Assembly (NCBI GenBank): GCA_958299035.1
Contig: CATQJL010000316.1
Coordinates: forward strand, 28,340,012-28,404,011
DNA from: Cylicocyclus nassatus
Taxonomy: Eukaryota > Nematoda > Chromadorea > Rhabditida > Strongylidae
Direction of reading: 5' to 3'
DNA: 64,000 nt
The translations under genes and the position numbers were made by a program. Below are positions 23,490 to 34,210 of the stretch, piece by piece. The stretch's first letter is position 1; each line of letters starts with the position of its first letter. Under the pieces are notes generated by a model that saw only the letters and a program-made list of their open reading frames with translations, did no database searches and was not told the origin of the DNA.

Positions 23490-24393
23490 GGTGTAAAGAA
23501 AGTTTCTGGGCACTTGCGAAAATTTTTTCGAATTGCTGTAACTTTAAGCAGATTGAAACTTTCTGAGGGCGGCAAGTTCCATTGTAAAGATAATGTTGTC
23601 TAAACATACACTTATTTCACTGGGTCCTCAGCACTTCTCGGGCCACCGGCATGCGCAGAAGGGAAAAAGGTCGACCGTAATTTAGTCTGTTGGTGCAGTA
23701 ATTTGTCAGGCACGAAAAGAGCTGGAGAACCCATATCCGGTGGTTATGTAGGAGCCTGCTTGGGCTGTTTATAGCCTATGTGACATCTTTGAGACATCGC
23801 CTGCAAAAAAGTTTTTTCCGGAATTTGAAAAATCGGCCATTTTCGCACCCTCAAAATGTCCCGTTTTTTGAGTAAATGAATTTGAAGTCTTCCTCCTTTG
23901 AACGAAGTGAGTCAAATCTATGATATCACTGGAAATATCACTGGGGCAATGTCTTGCACATCTTTTGGGCTGGTGACCCAGGCGTGACGATCCCTAAAAA
24001 ATCGACGCCAACTGCGAAAACAGGTACGGTCAGAAGCAAGTTTGAAAGCTCGTAATTTTTGTGCGCGTATCGTAAAATCCGTGAGCAGCTGCGGTTTTGA
24101 AATGCACAGCCTTCTCATTCAAAGCGACCAATCTTCGATTGGTTTTCTTTGTTCACTGCGAAAAAATGGCAGCAGAAAAAAACTTGTGAAATTTTCTTCG
24201 TTGCACAGACTTTCTTTTTTGGTGTGCAGGTCAAGTACGGCTTGAAAACAACAAAAATTGGGTATAATTCTGAAAAGTCTGAACCTTCTTCTGTAGAACC
24301 GTTTACAATACTTGTTGTTATGATTCAACCGAGTGCGAAAAAAGTCAGTTTGAAATGAAGTTCTCAGAACTGCCCGGGAACTTTCTTTACATC
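23490..24393. mobile_element. DNA element with TTAA flanks (904 bp)
   Basis: Terminal repeats GGTGTAAAGAAAGTTTCTGG and, inverted, GATGTAAAGAAAGTTCCCGG. Both ends abut TTAA (23486-23489 and 24394-24397), the piggyBac-type target. No transposase frame. If the true target is TA, the repeat includes the TTA. Confidence 0.65.
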
Positions 24394-24465
24394 TTAATAC
24401 ATTCGGTGAATTTGATATAAAACGCATTATCGCTATAATTATCATAGTTGCTGGCCCCCCATTTA

Positions 24466-24976
24466 TTGGTTGGCTATTTTCTTGTTGTTCTCAACCTATG
24501 ATTCTTTGTGGGAAAGTAGTTTGAAGCTTCCTCTATCACATATCAAATAACCAGGATTTTCTATCATCAGCAAAGACAGTTATGCCTCAACACGGCGAAA
24601 TTTCCAAAACCTCAATTCTTTGACTTCTTGAGCTTCGTTTTCATGCTGTAATGGATGTAAAGAACAGCAGTTTGGAGTTTGGATACTGAGGAGTTATCTC
24701 TACTTAGTGAACAACAAAAAGGACTGTGATCTGCCATTTTGAAAATGTTTCATTAAGAAAACCAAATTTCCTCATATTTGCGCATTATGGGAAAATTGCG
24801 ATTTTTCACTTCTTTGCGGATTTTCCTCCTGGGAAGATAAGTTTTACTCAAACAGAATATATGCTCCAAGACCCAGTGAAGTGCTCTTTTCAGAGATACC
24901 AAACACTGGAAAAAATTTGTTTGCAGCATTTGTAAGAGCTGAAAAAGCGACCGAACTTATTTATTAGCCAACCCAA
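24466..24976. mobile_element. Mariner-like miniature element, family E copy 2 (511 bp)
   Basis: Begins TTGGTTGGCTA and ends TAGCCAACCCAA, with TA on both sides. It matches copy 1 closely but lacks about 40 nt near the left end. Confidence 0.75.
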
Positions 24977-25609
24977 TATTACACAAATTATTAAGATACA
25001 AGTGCCTGTCCACAGCAGCATGGAAAAACCTAGACAATCTTGGCACCTTTCTGCACCTGGTTACAGATGGGAATAAATTCTGCAGAGAATTGAATTCTAA
25101 AGGTTCTATTAAATTACCCATCATAATTCATCAGTCGCAAAGTGAGACCATTCCACATACTTAATTTCCCGTCATTCTCCCAAAATGGATTCTACAGGAA
25201 TTAACAAATCATCACTTCAAACGAGACATCGTAAATCAGAGATCCGCGAGATGTTCAGGTGAACTGCATGCGTCACAGAATCGTATTCAGTGCACTCGCA
25301 CCGGGCACAAGGAATAGTGCAGGTCTTTTAGTTTTCCGTAAACGAGATGATGTCACAACGATGATAACACTCAAACACTGTGAGCTATTTGTTCAGACTA
25401 GTTACTAATGAGATCGGTTAGTAACATTAATATCAGCTGTTTCTACTTTTGAACTCTATGACTGCTTAGATTTGGTTTTATGCCCAGAAGTCTGCAAGAG
25501 TGGAAAAAACACCAAGTTTGCATGTATGACTAATACTGTTCACAGCTTTTTCACAGTGGAGCGGTCATTTTAGAAAGCAGTATTTGGAGTATGATCCACT
25601 CATTTTCAG

Positions 25610-25672
25610 ATCGTTGAAACACCAAAGTTAGTGCACTCTTTTTGCTTTTCTACGTCGTTCCAGAAAGAATAA
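25610..25672 (+). CDS. Candidate terminal exon, unknown protein
   Basis: A strong acceptor (CTCATTTTCAG) is followed in phase 0 by 20 codons starting IVETPKLVHSFCFSTSFQKE and TAA (25670-25672). AATAAA overlaps the stop (25668-25673), which fits a very compact 3' end. It could belong with the phase-0 exon at 21768-21878, but nothing proves it. Confidence 0.33.
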   Translation: MVETPKLVHSFCFSTSFQKE

Positions 25673-25756
25673 AATGAAAATCATCCTTAAGAAGGGGAGT
25701 TTGTAAGGTACGAGAACTCATGTCGACTAAAACCTGCGATTTGACAAATCACCTTT

Positions 25757-27173
25757 GGCTGCGTTCATACTGATTCCCATGTTCTGGAACTGTTCCCGCA
25801 CAGTTCTCGCACTGTGCTGAAACTGTGCGGGAACTGTGCGGGAACAGTTCCAGAACTGTGCTGCATGCGCTGCAGCCGCTCCGCACCGTTTTGAACGGCG
25901 GGAGTTGGAGAATTTTGACCGTTCTCAACGGTTTTTCTTCCAGATTTCGCTCATTTTGGCCTTAATCCTCCACCGCGCTTCCCTTTTTGATCAGCAGAAC
26001 TGCGAACTCGAAGCGGGGTTGAAGAACGAGCTTTTCTGCGTCGTGCATTCGGAAAGATGGGCTATCGTTTATTCTGTCCTCTTGTTTTTTGCTCAAAACT
26101 ACTTCATTTGTTCCAGGAAGCGGCTGCCAAGTTTCTATAGCCATCTGCCACGAAATAGGGAGTAGGAAAGATCCTGAAATTGCATGAGTTGGGACTTGTC
26201 TCTTGTTTTTCATGATTTTGGGCGTTCTTAGCCTTGTTCGTTTTTTCATGTCGTTGCTTCTCCGTTCTTTCTTCTTCCCCGCTTCTCCTAGTGATGAGAA
26301 AAGCTGTGAATTTGAAGCGGGGTTGAGGATTGAACGCTGTTCTGCTCCATGTATCCGGGAATATGGGCCTTCGTGCGCTCGTCTATTCTCTCATCGCTAT
26401 TTTTGTTCAGACCTATTCATTGTACTACAAGTCGCTGCGTAGTCTCGCATCTGTATTGAAATTGAAATAGACAAGTCTCTAGAACACATGAAGTAGGTCT
26501 GAACAAAAATAGCGATGAGAGAATGGACGAGCGCACGAAGGCCCATATTCCCGGATACATGGAGCAGAACAGCGTTCAATCCTCAACCCCGCTTCAAATT
26601 CACAGCTTTTCTTATCACTAGGAGAAGCGGGGTAGAAGAAAGAACGGAGAAGCAACGACATGGAAAAACGAACAAGGCTAAGAACGCCCAAAATCATGAA
26701 AAACAAGAGACAAGTCCCAACTCATGCAATTTCAGGATTTCTCCTACTCCCTAATTCGTGGCAGATGGCTATGGAAACTGGGCAGCCGCTTCCTGGAACA
26801 AATGAAGTAGTTTTGAGCAAAAAACAAGAAGGCAGAATGAACAATCGCACGATAGCCCATCTTTCCGAATACACGGCGCAGAAAAGCGCTCATTCTTCAA
26901 CCCCGCTTCGAGTTCGCAGTGCTGCTGATCAAAAAGGGAAGCGGGGTGGAGGATTACGGCCAAAATGAGCGAAATCTGGAAGAAAAACCGTTGAGAACGG
27001 TCAAAATTCTCCAACTCCCGCCGTTCAAAACGGTGCGGGGCGGCTGCGGCGCATGCAGCACAGTTCTGGAACTGTTCCCGCACAGTTCCCGCACAGTTCC
27101 CGCACAGTTTCAGCACAGTGCGAGAACTGTGCGGGAACAGTTCCAGAACATGGGAATCAGTATGAACGCAGCC
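25757..27173. mobile_element. 1.4-kb palindromic element, family B copy 2
   Basis: Ends GGCTGCGTTCATACTGATTC and its near-perfect inverse, flanked by TTT on both sides (25754-25756 and 27174-27176). Arms of about 680 bp pair almost perfectly around a centre near 26465. Terminal subrepeats (CTGTGCGGGAACTGTGCGGG) and the right-hand TTTTGACCGTT block are shared with 9133-9497. Open frames up to 157 codons occur on both strands as mirror images and are not genes. Confidence 0.8.
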
Positions 27174-27176
27174 TTT

Positions 27177-28436
27177 CTTAACAAACGAAAGATTGCATAA
27201 CTGATTCAATGAAGAAGTTGGATGATACCCATAATCACACAATGTTAGGACGGTCCGAAATTTCGTGCCTCATTAAAACAATCTGCAAATCCTTTAGAAT
27301 CGAGACAAACTAGTATGGCGTAAAGTAATAAATGCAAGGTATCTTTATCAGCTTAACAGCTATGTTTTCGATGTAATTACTTTGACGAGCTCAAATATAA
27401 TAACTCTCAAGTAGTCTCCGATTAATTACTCTCAAATAGTCCCCGAACCTTTTAACTTTTTCTGCTTTGCTGACTTCGACTTTTCGGAGTTTCACCCCGC
27501 TAAAGAGAACTCAAAATCCTATAGATAAAGGCAAAGCCCTTGCGAAATGCTACTTTTAAGTATAATTCAACTGGCTTTCAAAGTTTTAGGAACATCTAAA
27601 GCTTTGAAATTTGGGCAGACTGCGGCGCACAGTTACGCATGCCCACAGATATAGATACAAAATAAGGAACGTTTACACCAAGTCAATATACTATTTGTTT
27701 AGCAAGTTTCGTGCAACTGTCCTCAAATGATAAAAAGAAATGGACTTATTTCTGCACATATAGATGGTTCAATGCTTGGCAAGTTGTGCATGTCGACTGT
27801 CTTAGAATTTATCGAATTGTTCATTTATTAGCTTTGTGTTTTTTTGAATTTCCACATTCTGAAACGATATATCTTGAGATTTCCTGAAATTAATAAATGC
27901 TCTGAGATTTTTTAAAATCATATCCACGTGGATGCAAGCTCATTCAGACTCTACCAATACGAAAACAATACCAATTTGCTAGTTCCGGTGGTCTGTGTAT
28001 ATGGGGAGATTTGCTTCGAGTCAACAGATCCAACTGTCCAATACATTTGAAAACTTCAAAAAACACGAAAACAAACATCCCTTTTTATTATCTCTTATTA
28101 GCACTTCATGATATCATTGGAATGAAAATCATCAAAGTATTGAATTTCTATAGTATTTTGGAACTTGTGACTTCAGCGGGCCAACTGTTACTCATCGAAA
28201 ATGTCTTCAACTGTTCCGCGAGTTTCCGTAATTGATCTTCGGTGAACAATTGAGAAATCTCCATTAATCAATATGATGTATGCATCATGCTTCGCTACTG
28301 TTTTGCCGTGCATGTTTAAGCAAACATAATCTAGTGCTGGAATATTGTATGACGCATTGCTGACCAGTTGTAAGGAATAAAATGATACTCGTCTTCAAGC
28401 TATGTACAGAGTAAAAAAAAATCAAACGAACCATTT
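27177..28436. other. Intergenic, nothing recognised
   Basis: AT-rich. A 74-codon + frame (28011-28235) has no domain. No inverted termini found. Confidence 0.35.
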
Positions 28437-29420
28437 ACGGAGACGTTTACGATTCCAGAATCAAATCATCTTTTTGACAAACTTCTGCGAGACGGAGGAC
28501 AACTTCTGCATAGAAAACTCTCGTTGCTCTTAACATCTTACTTCCAAAATGAAAGGATTCCCGTCCAGTGGAGAACAAAGGGCCGTCCTCTCTTCAAGTA
28601 GGGCAAACGGGGTTTCGGAACTGCTGTTCAATATGCCCGCTGAGTATACTGTACAAGCTTTCGCGAAAGTTATCCTCGCCAGCTAATCAAGGACACTGGG
28701 TGCTCCCAACCTGAGAACAAGTTGGATTCCGTAAGGGAGGCTGCATGAACCACACCAGAATGGTTTCGAGGGTTATAAGACTCTGCCGGAAGTACTGACT
28801 CCTCTCAATCCCGTCTTCGTCGACTAGCTTTTGACAGCGTCGAAAATAAGGCTAGTCAGCGCTAGGACTAAGGAGTGGATCCAGCTTACGTGAGGACATT
28901 GGCCGAATGCTACAAGGATTGTACAGTGATGCAGTTATCCCATCGCTCCACCACCCCATCTGGAGAGACGGTCCAACAACGCGACGTAATGTCGCCGAAG
29001 CTGTTCACCGCGCTCTTGTAGTAAGTGTTGACATCACTGGACTGAGACGAGAGAGGCATATGAGATTTTTTATATTTCGTTTTGCGAACTTTATCGTTTT
29101 TTTCTCGAGCAGCACTGAAGTGGAGACGAATACTGAGGAAACTCAAGAAGTAGATAGGAAGATCGGACTGCGAATGAATGGGAAGAAGACTCAGTTTATG
29201 AAGAACGTTTCTGCGAAGGTGAAATAAAATTAAAAGGCACTCCCATTATGAAGAATTCTTTCAACACATATCTTAGACATTCGATGAACATGGAGAGCGA
29301 GTTGAGGGAAGGACTTTACACTCGTGGACGGACCACCGACGATAATCAAGAAGATCATGGATGTCTGGAAACAGGGTCTTCGTTGACTTTCCAGAAAAAG
29401 CAAGACAAACGAAGTGCTAT
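28437..29420 (+). pseudogene. RTE-type non-LTR retrotransposon reverse transcriptase, degenerate
   Basis: Fragments in shifting frames follow the order of an RTE reverse transcriptase: LLTSYFQNERIPVQWRT, then AFDSVENKAS, DPAYVRTLAECYKD, RDVMSPKLFTALL, and KIGLRMNGKKTQFMKN. The FADD catalytic box reads FANF, and several stops and frameshifts are present, so it is inactive. Endonuclease and 3' end are not seen. The original element copied itself by target-primed reverse transcription. Confidence 0.8.
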
Positions 29421-31008
29421 GTAAAAAAAGAAGGAAGAAAGGCGACATGTTAAATATAGAAAAGATCTTTGTATTCCAAATTGGCGGCACGGCGGCATTG
29501 ACGGTTTCACGGATCACTGCGCTCTATGAGCAGAATTGCACCATTATACGAACTGTTTTGAATTAACGAGGTTGAAAAGGGAGATTCAGGGACAATGCGA
29601 ACACTAACGTAGAACTTAGAATGCTTAAAATCTATAAGGCGAGGGAAAAGTCCTGCCCTCAGTTTCCTTTTTAGTTTTTAGTTCTTACATGTACTAGACC
29701 TTAAAAACTAATAAGATGGATTTGAAACAGTTGCTTCCTTCCATTCAAACTTGTGGTAACAATGGGCAGGGTCATCGACGTTGCGCCACAACGTTTGAGC
29801 GATGTTTTGAATCGTAAATTTACCGCCAAGAGTGACACCTATTTAAAGTCAAGACGTGTGTAAAGCATATTCTCATCCCTAAAACTCTACGCTTATTATG
29901 CATCAGTGACTTGGGTTTTTGGCTATTAATATTGAAAATCATCGCCCCGGTGGATAGCAATTGCGAAGAAATGCTATATAATCTGTTTTGCTTTATGGAT
30001 TGGATCCAAATTACGTTTCAAAGTTTCGGATCTACATAAAAGTAATATGACATAGATCCTTGTCTACAGCATAATTTTGGGTCAATTAACAATTGTTTGT
30101 ACTCGGCTTCAAGATTCGTTTAAAGATGGGTTGCGGACTTCCCTGGTTATAGAGATAAACTTGTTGTACTCTCTTGTCATTAAAAGCCGCTACGCTTTCA
30201 GCTGCTACGACTCCGCCTTTGTAAGAGCCACTGATAGTTTTTGTGCTAAGATTTTTGATCGCGCCATGTTGCGCCGCAACAACTTTCATAGTAAGAAAAT
30301 TCACATTTTTCTCCTAGTGCATCTATGCACTGATTGTTTTCAGAATATGAGAATGTGACAAGGTCACTCCTATTTTCTTACGCGATATGGAAATCATCAA
30401 ATGCTCGTTTGAAACTCGAAAATTTTTGAAAAATTTTTATACTAATAGAAGAGAGTGGCAGTAGTTGAAGCGGGATACGTTGTGAATGCGAATCCATCGC
30501 CGGGTGAAAATGCAGGATTTTAGGGGTAAATTTTGTAAAATGCTAGAATGCATTTTTCTCATAAAAATTAGGTCGAATTTCCCAGGAAAATTTGAGAATC
30601 ACGCCAGTTTATTAAGCTTAGCATCGAGCAAGAGCACTTTTCCCACACTCTGTATATTGACAAGATCAGAAAATAGGTGGAACAAGGGAAAACTATGGCT
30701 TTGGTTTTTGGACGCCTTGATTCGCACAATGTTTCCATAATTTTTCTCACATGAATTAAACTTTCATTGCTTCACTAGGTCTTGATATTATCCAATCCCC
30801 AGAGAGTGAGATTGATTGGCAAACAGCCACCGTCGGTATAAGACAAATGGGATGAAAAAAAAGAAGAGATTGGCAAAAGCTTTCAGTGAAGAAAAGTTAA
30901 GAAGAGAAAGAAAAGGAGAGGAAATCAAATGCATTGATGCAAGAACGGCGGGAATGGTTGCAGAATAACGTCTGCTTGCGCTGAACATTTGTGCGGACTT
31001 GCCTGGTC
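29421..31008. other. Intergenic, no supported gene
   Basis: A block at about 30120-30185 (GTTGCGGACTTCCCTGGTTA, AACTTGTTGTACTCTCTTG) resembles the small foldback at 58544-58697. Open frames at 30077-30358 on both strands follow from this repeat-like sequence. Confidence 0.35.
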
Positions 31009-31254
31009 CTAATGCCGCGCTGCACCATGGGCGCGTAATATGAATGGGAAGCGTCTAAATATGATTAGGATGACCCCGAATGACTTGGAATATAATTTAG
31101 AGAAGGCAGTGCTTAGTGTGATCATCTGACCGCAATGCACAATCTCGTACCACTTCATGGAAACAGAGCTAAATACTGGCAGAATTACATCGTTCGCAGT
31201 TGCACAACCGAACATCACTGCCCTTACAGAGCCGCCTTGTGCTGTGACTGTCAC
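31009..31254 (-). CDS. Possible exon of a seven-transmembrane chemoreceptor
   Basis: The frame has a hydrophobic segment (VMFGCATANDVILPVFSS), a loop with WYEIVHC, and a second hydrophobic helix ending in ILIIFRRFPFI. Spacing of the Cys to the RR is close to that between the conserved Cys and Arg of TM3 in GPCRs. A further hydrophobic - frame lies at 30788-30988. No full receptor or clean splice pair was found, so this is tentative and may be a pseudogene. Confidence 0.25.
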   Translation of the reverse strand: MTVTAQGGSVRAVMFGCATANDVILPVFSSVSMKWYEIVHCGQMITLSTAFSKLYSKSFGVILIIFRRFPFILRAHGAARH

Positions 31255-32253
31255 TCATGCGCAATGACAGCGCATTAGTGGCAATAGCTTTTTATAGAAA
31301 AAGCGATGTTGCAGAACAAATACAGTAGACAGAGAAGGGGAGTAAAGGAAGAGGGTACGAGTTATTTTGGAAAGTGCTGCTTGAAAACACAATCTTATCA
31401 AAGAATACACCCACTGCTCTTTGATGCGAGATTCAGACGGTATATACAAGATTATACATTACTTTTGATATCTAGCTCGCAGTATACCCTATAGCAAGGC
31501 CGTTTACGTTTTCTTGTTCTGTATATCATAGAATTCGCCTCGACAAGCAAAATCCAAATTTGAGTTCAAATTTAAAATTCATGAACGAAGGGAGTTATGC
31601 CGGAAAAACGCAAAGTCGGCGACTTCGGCGACATCGGCAATCGGCGAATGCGGCGAATTCCCCGATTTCGCCGGGGTTTTCACATTCCGCTGTCATAACA
31701 GTACCTTTCTTGGCAGTTACTTCACAAGGGATTACACACGATTGACACGTATCAAGGTCTTTACACAATGTAAAAAATCTTGTTTTAACACTAGACAATG
31801 TCTTGTATACGGTGCACAGGATCGAAGTGTTGATTCTTCTCGAGGCGTTGCATCATATTGTGCAAAAATTACAGACTATCATACGGCGGACTTGAGATGC
31901 TAATTTCAAGTCTGTTGCAGAACACATTTGGGCGATAGGATTTTGGCAGTATCAAGCAAAACTTGAAAAGGCTATTCATATAAAAACTTTGAGACTTTCT
32001 TGTCTCTTATGAGTCAACAATATCTAATAAAAGTGGATATATTTAAGCTAAAGGTGTTCATTGCTTGGAATGCCGTGACTTATATTGCTATTCCAGTTAA
32101 GAGCTAAAAAGGCGCTGCAATGGCTTATCCTGATTGCAAATTCAACTTTATGTTTCAGTGAACGCTAACAACTTTTCATCAAAAACGTTCTGCAAATAAG
32201 GAAGCAGTTTTCAAGTTAGCGTTTCGTGTGGTTCAAAATTGCACATTTATGAA
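31255..32253. other. Intergenic, nothing firmly recognised
   Basis: A 67-codon - frame (31595-31798) has six Cys residues, but half of it comes from GGCGA/CGGCGA simple sequence at 31610-31675. No splice sites support it. Confidence 0.3.
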
Positions 32254-32271
32254 AGGTCAGGTAAAAGGTCA
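32254..32271 (+). promoter_or_regulatory. Direct repeat of AGGTCA, spacer 6
   Basis: AGGTCAGGTAAAAGGTCA, 20 nt upstream of the ATG at 32291. AGGTCA is the half-site bound by nuclear hormone receptors; DR6 is not the commonest spacing. Function is an inference. Confidence 0.3.
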
Positions 32272-32290
32272 GGTGACTTTTTGCATACCC

Positions 32291-32359
32291 ATGCCGGCCA
32301 GAAAAGAATCAGCTGGGCAAAATCTGTCGCGACCAGAGATGTTAAAAATAGCCTTCAAA
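32291..32359 (+). CDS. Candidate first exon, unknown protein
   Basis: ATG opens 23 codons beginning MPARKESAGQNLSRPEMLKI and ending at AAA before a GTGAGT donor, phase 0. The LSRP motif, and its DNA TGTCGCGACC, recur near the end of the two related first exons at 32926 and 57335, so this may be a diverged relative. A downstream TTCTTCAG at about 32609 leads into a stop after six codons when joined in phase. Confidence 0.35.
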
Positions 32360-32829
32360 GTGAGTCTTAATATTATCACCAACTAGGTCAAACCGATTGG
32401 ATTCATCTCTTCTTGAGTTCGCTTATATGTTGCTTACCATTACTGGTATACAATTGAGCTAAAGTCCAATTGAGCTCTTACTTATGGCGCAAATTATTTC
32501 TTGATAAGAGTTCGCTGCATTTTGTGCTTACTTTACTAGTTGCCTTGAATGCTCTTCGAAGATTCGTATGCACCAGCATTCTCGTTAATTGCGCATTTCA
32601 AGTATTTTCTTCAGCAAACGGCTCAGCTACAGTAATCTCTCCTACAGCACCGGTGAGTCAAACGGCTTGATGTGTAGCTGCGTATCAGCAATAGCGCGAA
32701 GAGGTGTGGCTTGGCAGTGTGCTCAGTTGGTTTGCTGTCGTCATCAGCCAGCATAGTGTGTGAGACGTGTAGTGTGTGAGGGTTAGGCCAGCCGGTACTC
32801 GCAGTAGGCGGAGTCAGCATTAGACAATG

Positions 32830-32837
32830 TATAAAAG
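32830..32837 (+). promoter_or_regulatory. TATA box of the 32926 gene
   Basis: TATAAAAG 89 nt upstream of the ATG. GGCGGAGTCAGC lies 11 nt before it. The paralogous promoter at 57233 has TATAAGAG preceded by GGTGGAGTCGGC, so both motifs are conserved. Confidence 0.6.
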
Positions 32838-32925
32838 CGGCTAACGCGCCGTTTCCTCAGCACTTAAATTACTACTGGTTTAACTACTGTTGTCTCAGCT
32901 TCACCCTGACCACCCTACGCTCATA

Positions 32926-33370
32926 ATGATCTGTATTATCCATCCCTCACGTGATACACTCGAATTCATGTGTCAAAAACCACCGCGATTTGTCAAGTTG
33001 AATTTGTCGCGACCGCATGCAGCCTCAGCGGCCAAGGTAAACATGATTTTACTCCTCTAAGCTAATAAGACAAATATAAAACTCGCAGAAACCTAGCTTC
33101 ACAGCAGAACTACGTTTACAGCGACTAATTTTACCCAGTTTCAGTGACAAACCACAGCATTAACTTCACGTAACACTACTTTGGCCCTACCTACTTATGC
33201 AGTGCAGCCGACAAGTTGAAGTGCACAGGACAAATTACAATTCTACGAGTCCTACATATCGCTGGTTGTCAAACCGCTGGAACCATTACCTCCATTGTCG
33301 CTGTATCAAGCTCCAGGATTTTTTCGTGATCATCGAAGGAAACGTCTTAGATGCTGGCATCAAACCATAA
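32926..33370 (+). CDS. Compact two-exon gene, unknown small protein (exons 32926-33036, 33203-33370)
   Basis: Exon 1 gives 37 residues starting MICIIHPSRDTLEFMC; it ends AAG before GTAAAC. The TATGCAG at 33196-33202 is a phase-0 acceptor, and exon 2 adds 55 residues (CSRQVEVHRTNYNSTSPTYR, later DFFVIIEGNVLDAGIKP) to TAA; AATAAA follows at 33415. The total is 92 residues. An earlier TTTCAG (about 33150) would give a stop at once. In exon 2 a second frame is also open for about 38 codons, so the splice is less sure than exon 1. The first exon and promoter are duplicated at 57335. No signal peptide or domain is recognised. Confidence 0.5.
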
Positions 33371-33414
33371 CACCATCATTCACCACCACCGTTTCCTTGA
33401 GCTTCGCAAATTAC

Positions 33415-33420
33415 AATAAA
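33415..33420 (+). terminator. Polyadenylation signal of the 32926 gene
   Basis: AATAAA 44 nt after the predicted stop. Confidence 0.5.
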
Positions 33421-33702
33421 ATTGAAGAGATGCGCTTCCTTCTCATCATCGGGACAAGAGCTATACGATAAGTTTGCTAAAAATCAGCATTAGTCTTGAC
33501 TCTAAAAGCTGTATGAGTTGTTAATAAAAACGTGTTAATAATAGTGCTTAATATACACGCTAAGCAGACAAGTACCATCTGATTCCAACGAGGAAAGACA
33601 CCCAAATTAGTTTGATTTTGAAAAAGACCTTCAAACTCGGAAACAGCACATACGATTTTCGCAATGCAAAGCCTATTTTGAAGCAAATTATGATCCTTTC
33701 AG

Positions 33703-33764
33703 TATGCTCTATTGACTTACGACCGAATATGGAAAGATGGTCTGCAGATAGGATTGTGCCCGAG
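33703..33764 (+). CDS. Candidate exon, unknown
   Basis: After ATCCTTTCAG, 62 nt encode YALLTYDRIWKDGLQIGLCP before a GTAGTG donor. An alternative frame is open across 33612-33839. No link to neighbouring exons is established. Confidence 0.25.
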
Positions 33765-34084
33765 GTAGTGAATCTCGAAATAACATTAAGTCAGATGGTA
33801 TTGATAGGGGACATGCATTCCTGGATTATACTAGCGTAAGATCGCTAAGTCAGTCAACACGCAATTAGTGGTTTGGAGGCTCATAACTTGTTCCAGGGTA
33901 ATGTTCGCAGCCACGGATTGCAAATTGAAATCAGCGTCAAGCTGATTCCGAAAATATGTGCCACTTTTCAAGTGGCGCCAAACTAAGTTAGGTGCCATGC
34001 CACGTAAGATAATTATGTCATTTTGCGCTTTGTTTATAGCAGAGGACTACACAAAAAGCGAAATTGGTGGTTCCCTCTCTAGTG

Positions 34085-34199
34085 TGTCCCTAAGTTGGAG
34101 CCATTTCCACACAAGTACCTATGGTAAGCAAACGACTTATTGGGAAAAGAGATGTTAATGACCAAACACTAGATAATACTTTTGCGACACTCTGTGTAT
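34085..34199 (-). mobile_element. Terminal fragment of a mariner-type element
   Basis: Reads toward TACTTTTGCGACACTCTGTG at the right. The segment CTAAGTTGGAGCC through GAGATGTTAATGACCAAACA is the inverse of the sequence at 63889-64000, which begins TACAGAGTGTCCCAAAAGTA. Confidence 0.6.
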
Positions 34200-34210
34200 A
34201 CGTATAGCAT

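Noticed and set aside
26769..27242. 157-codon minus-strand frame, the second longest in the window
   Set aside because: Lies in the arm of the 25757-27173 palindrome; its mirror image is partly open in the other arm.
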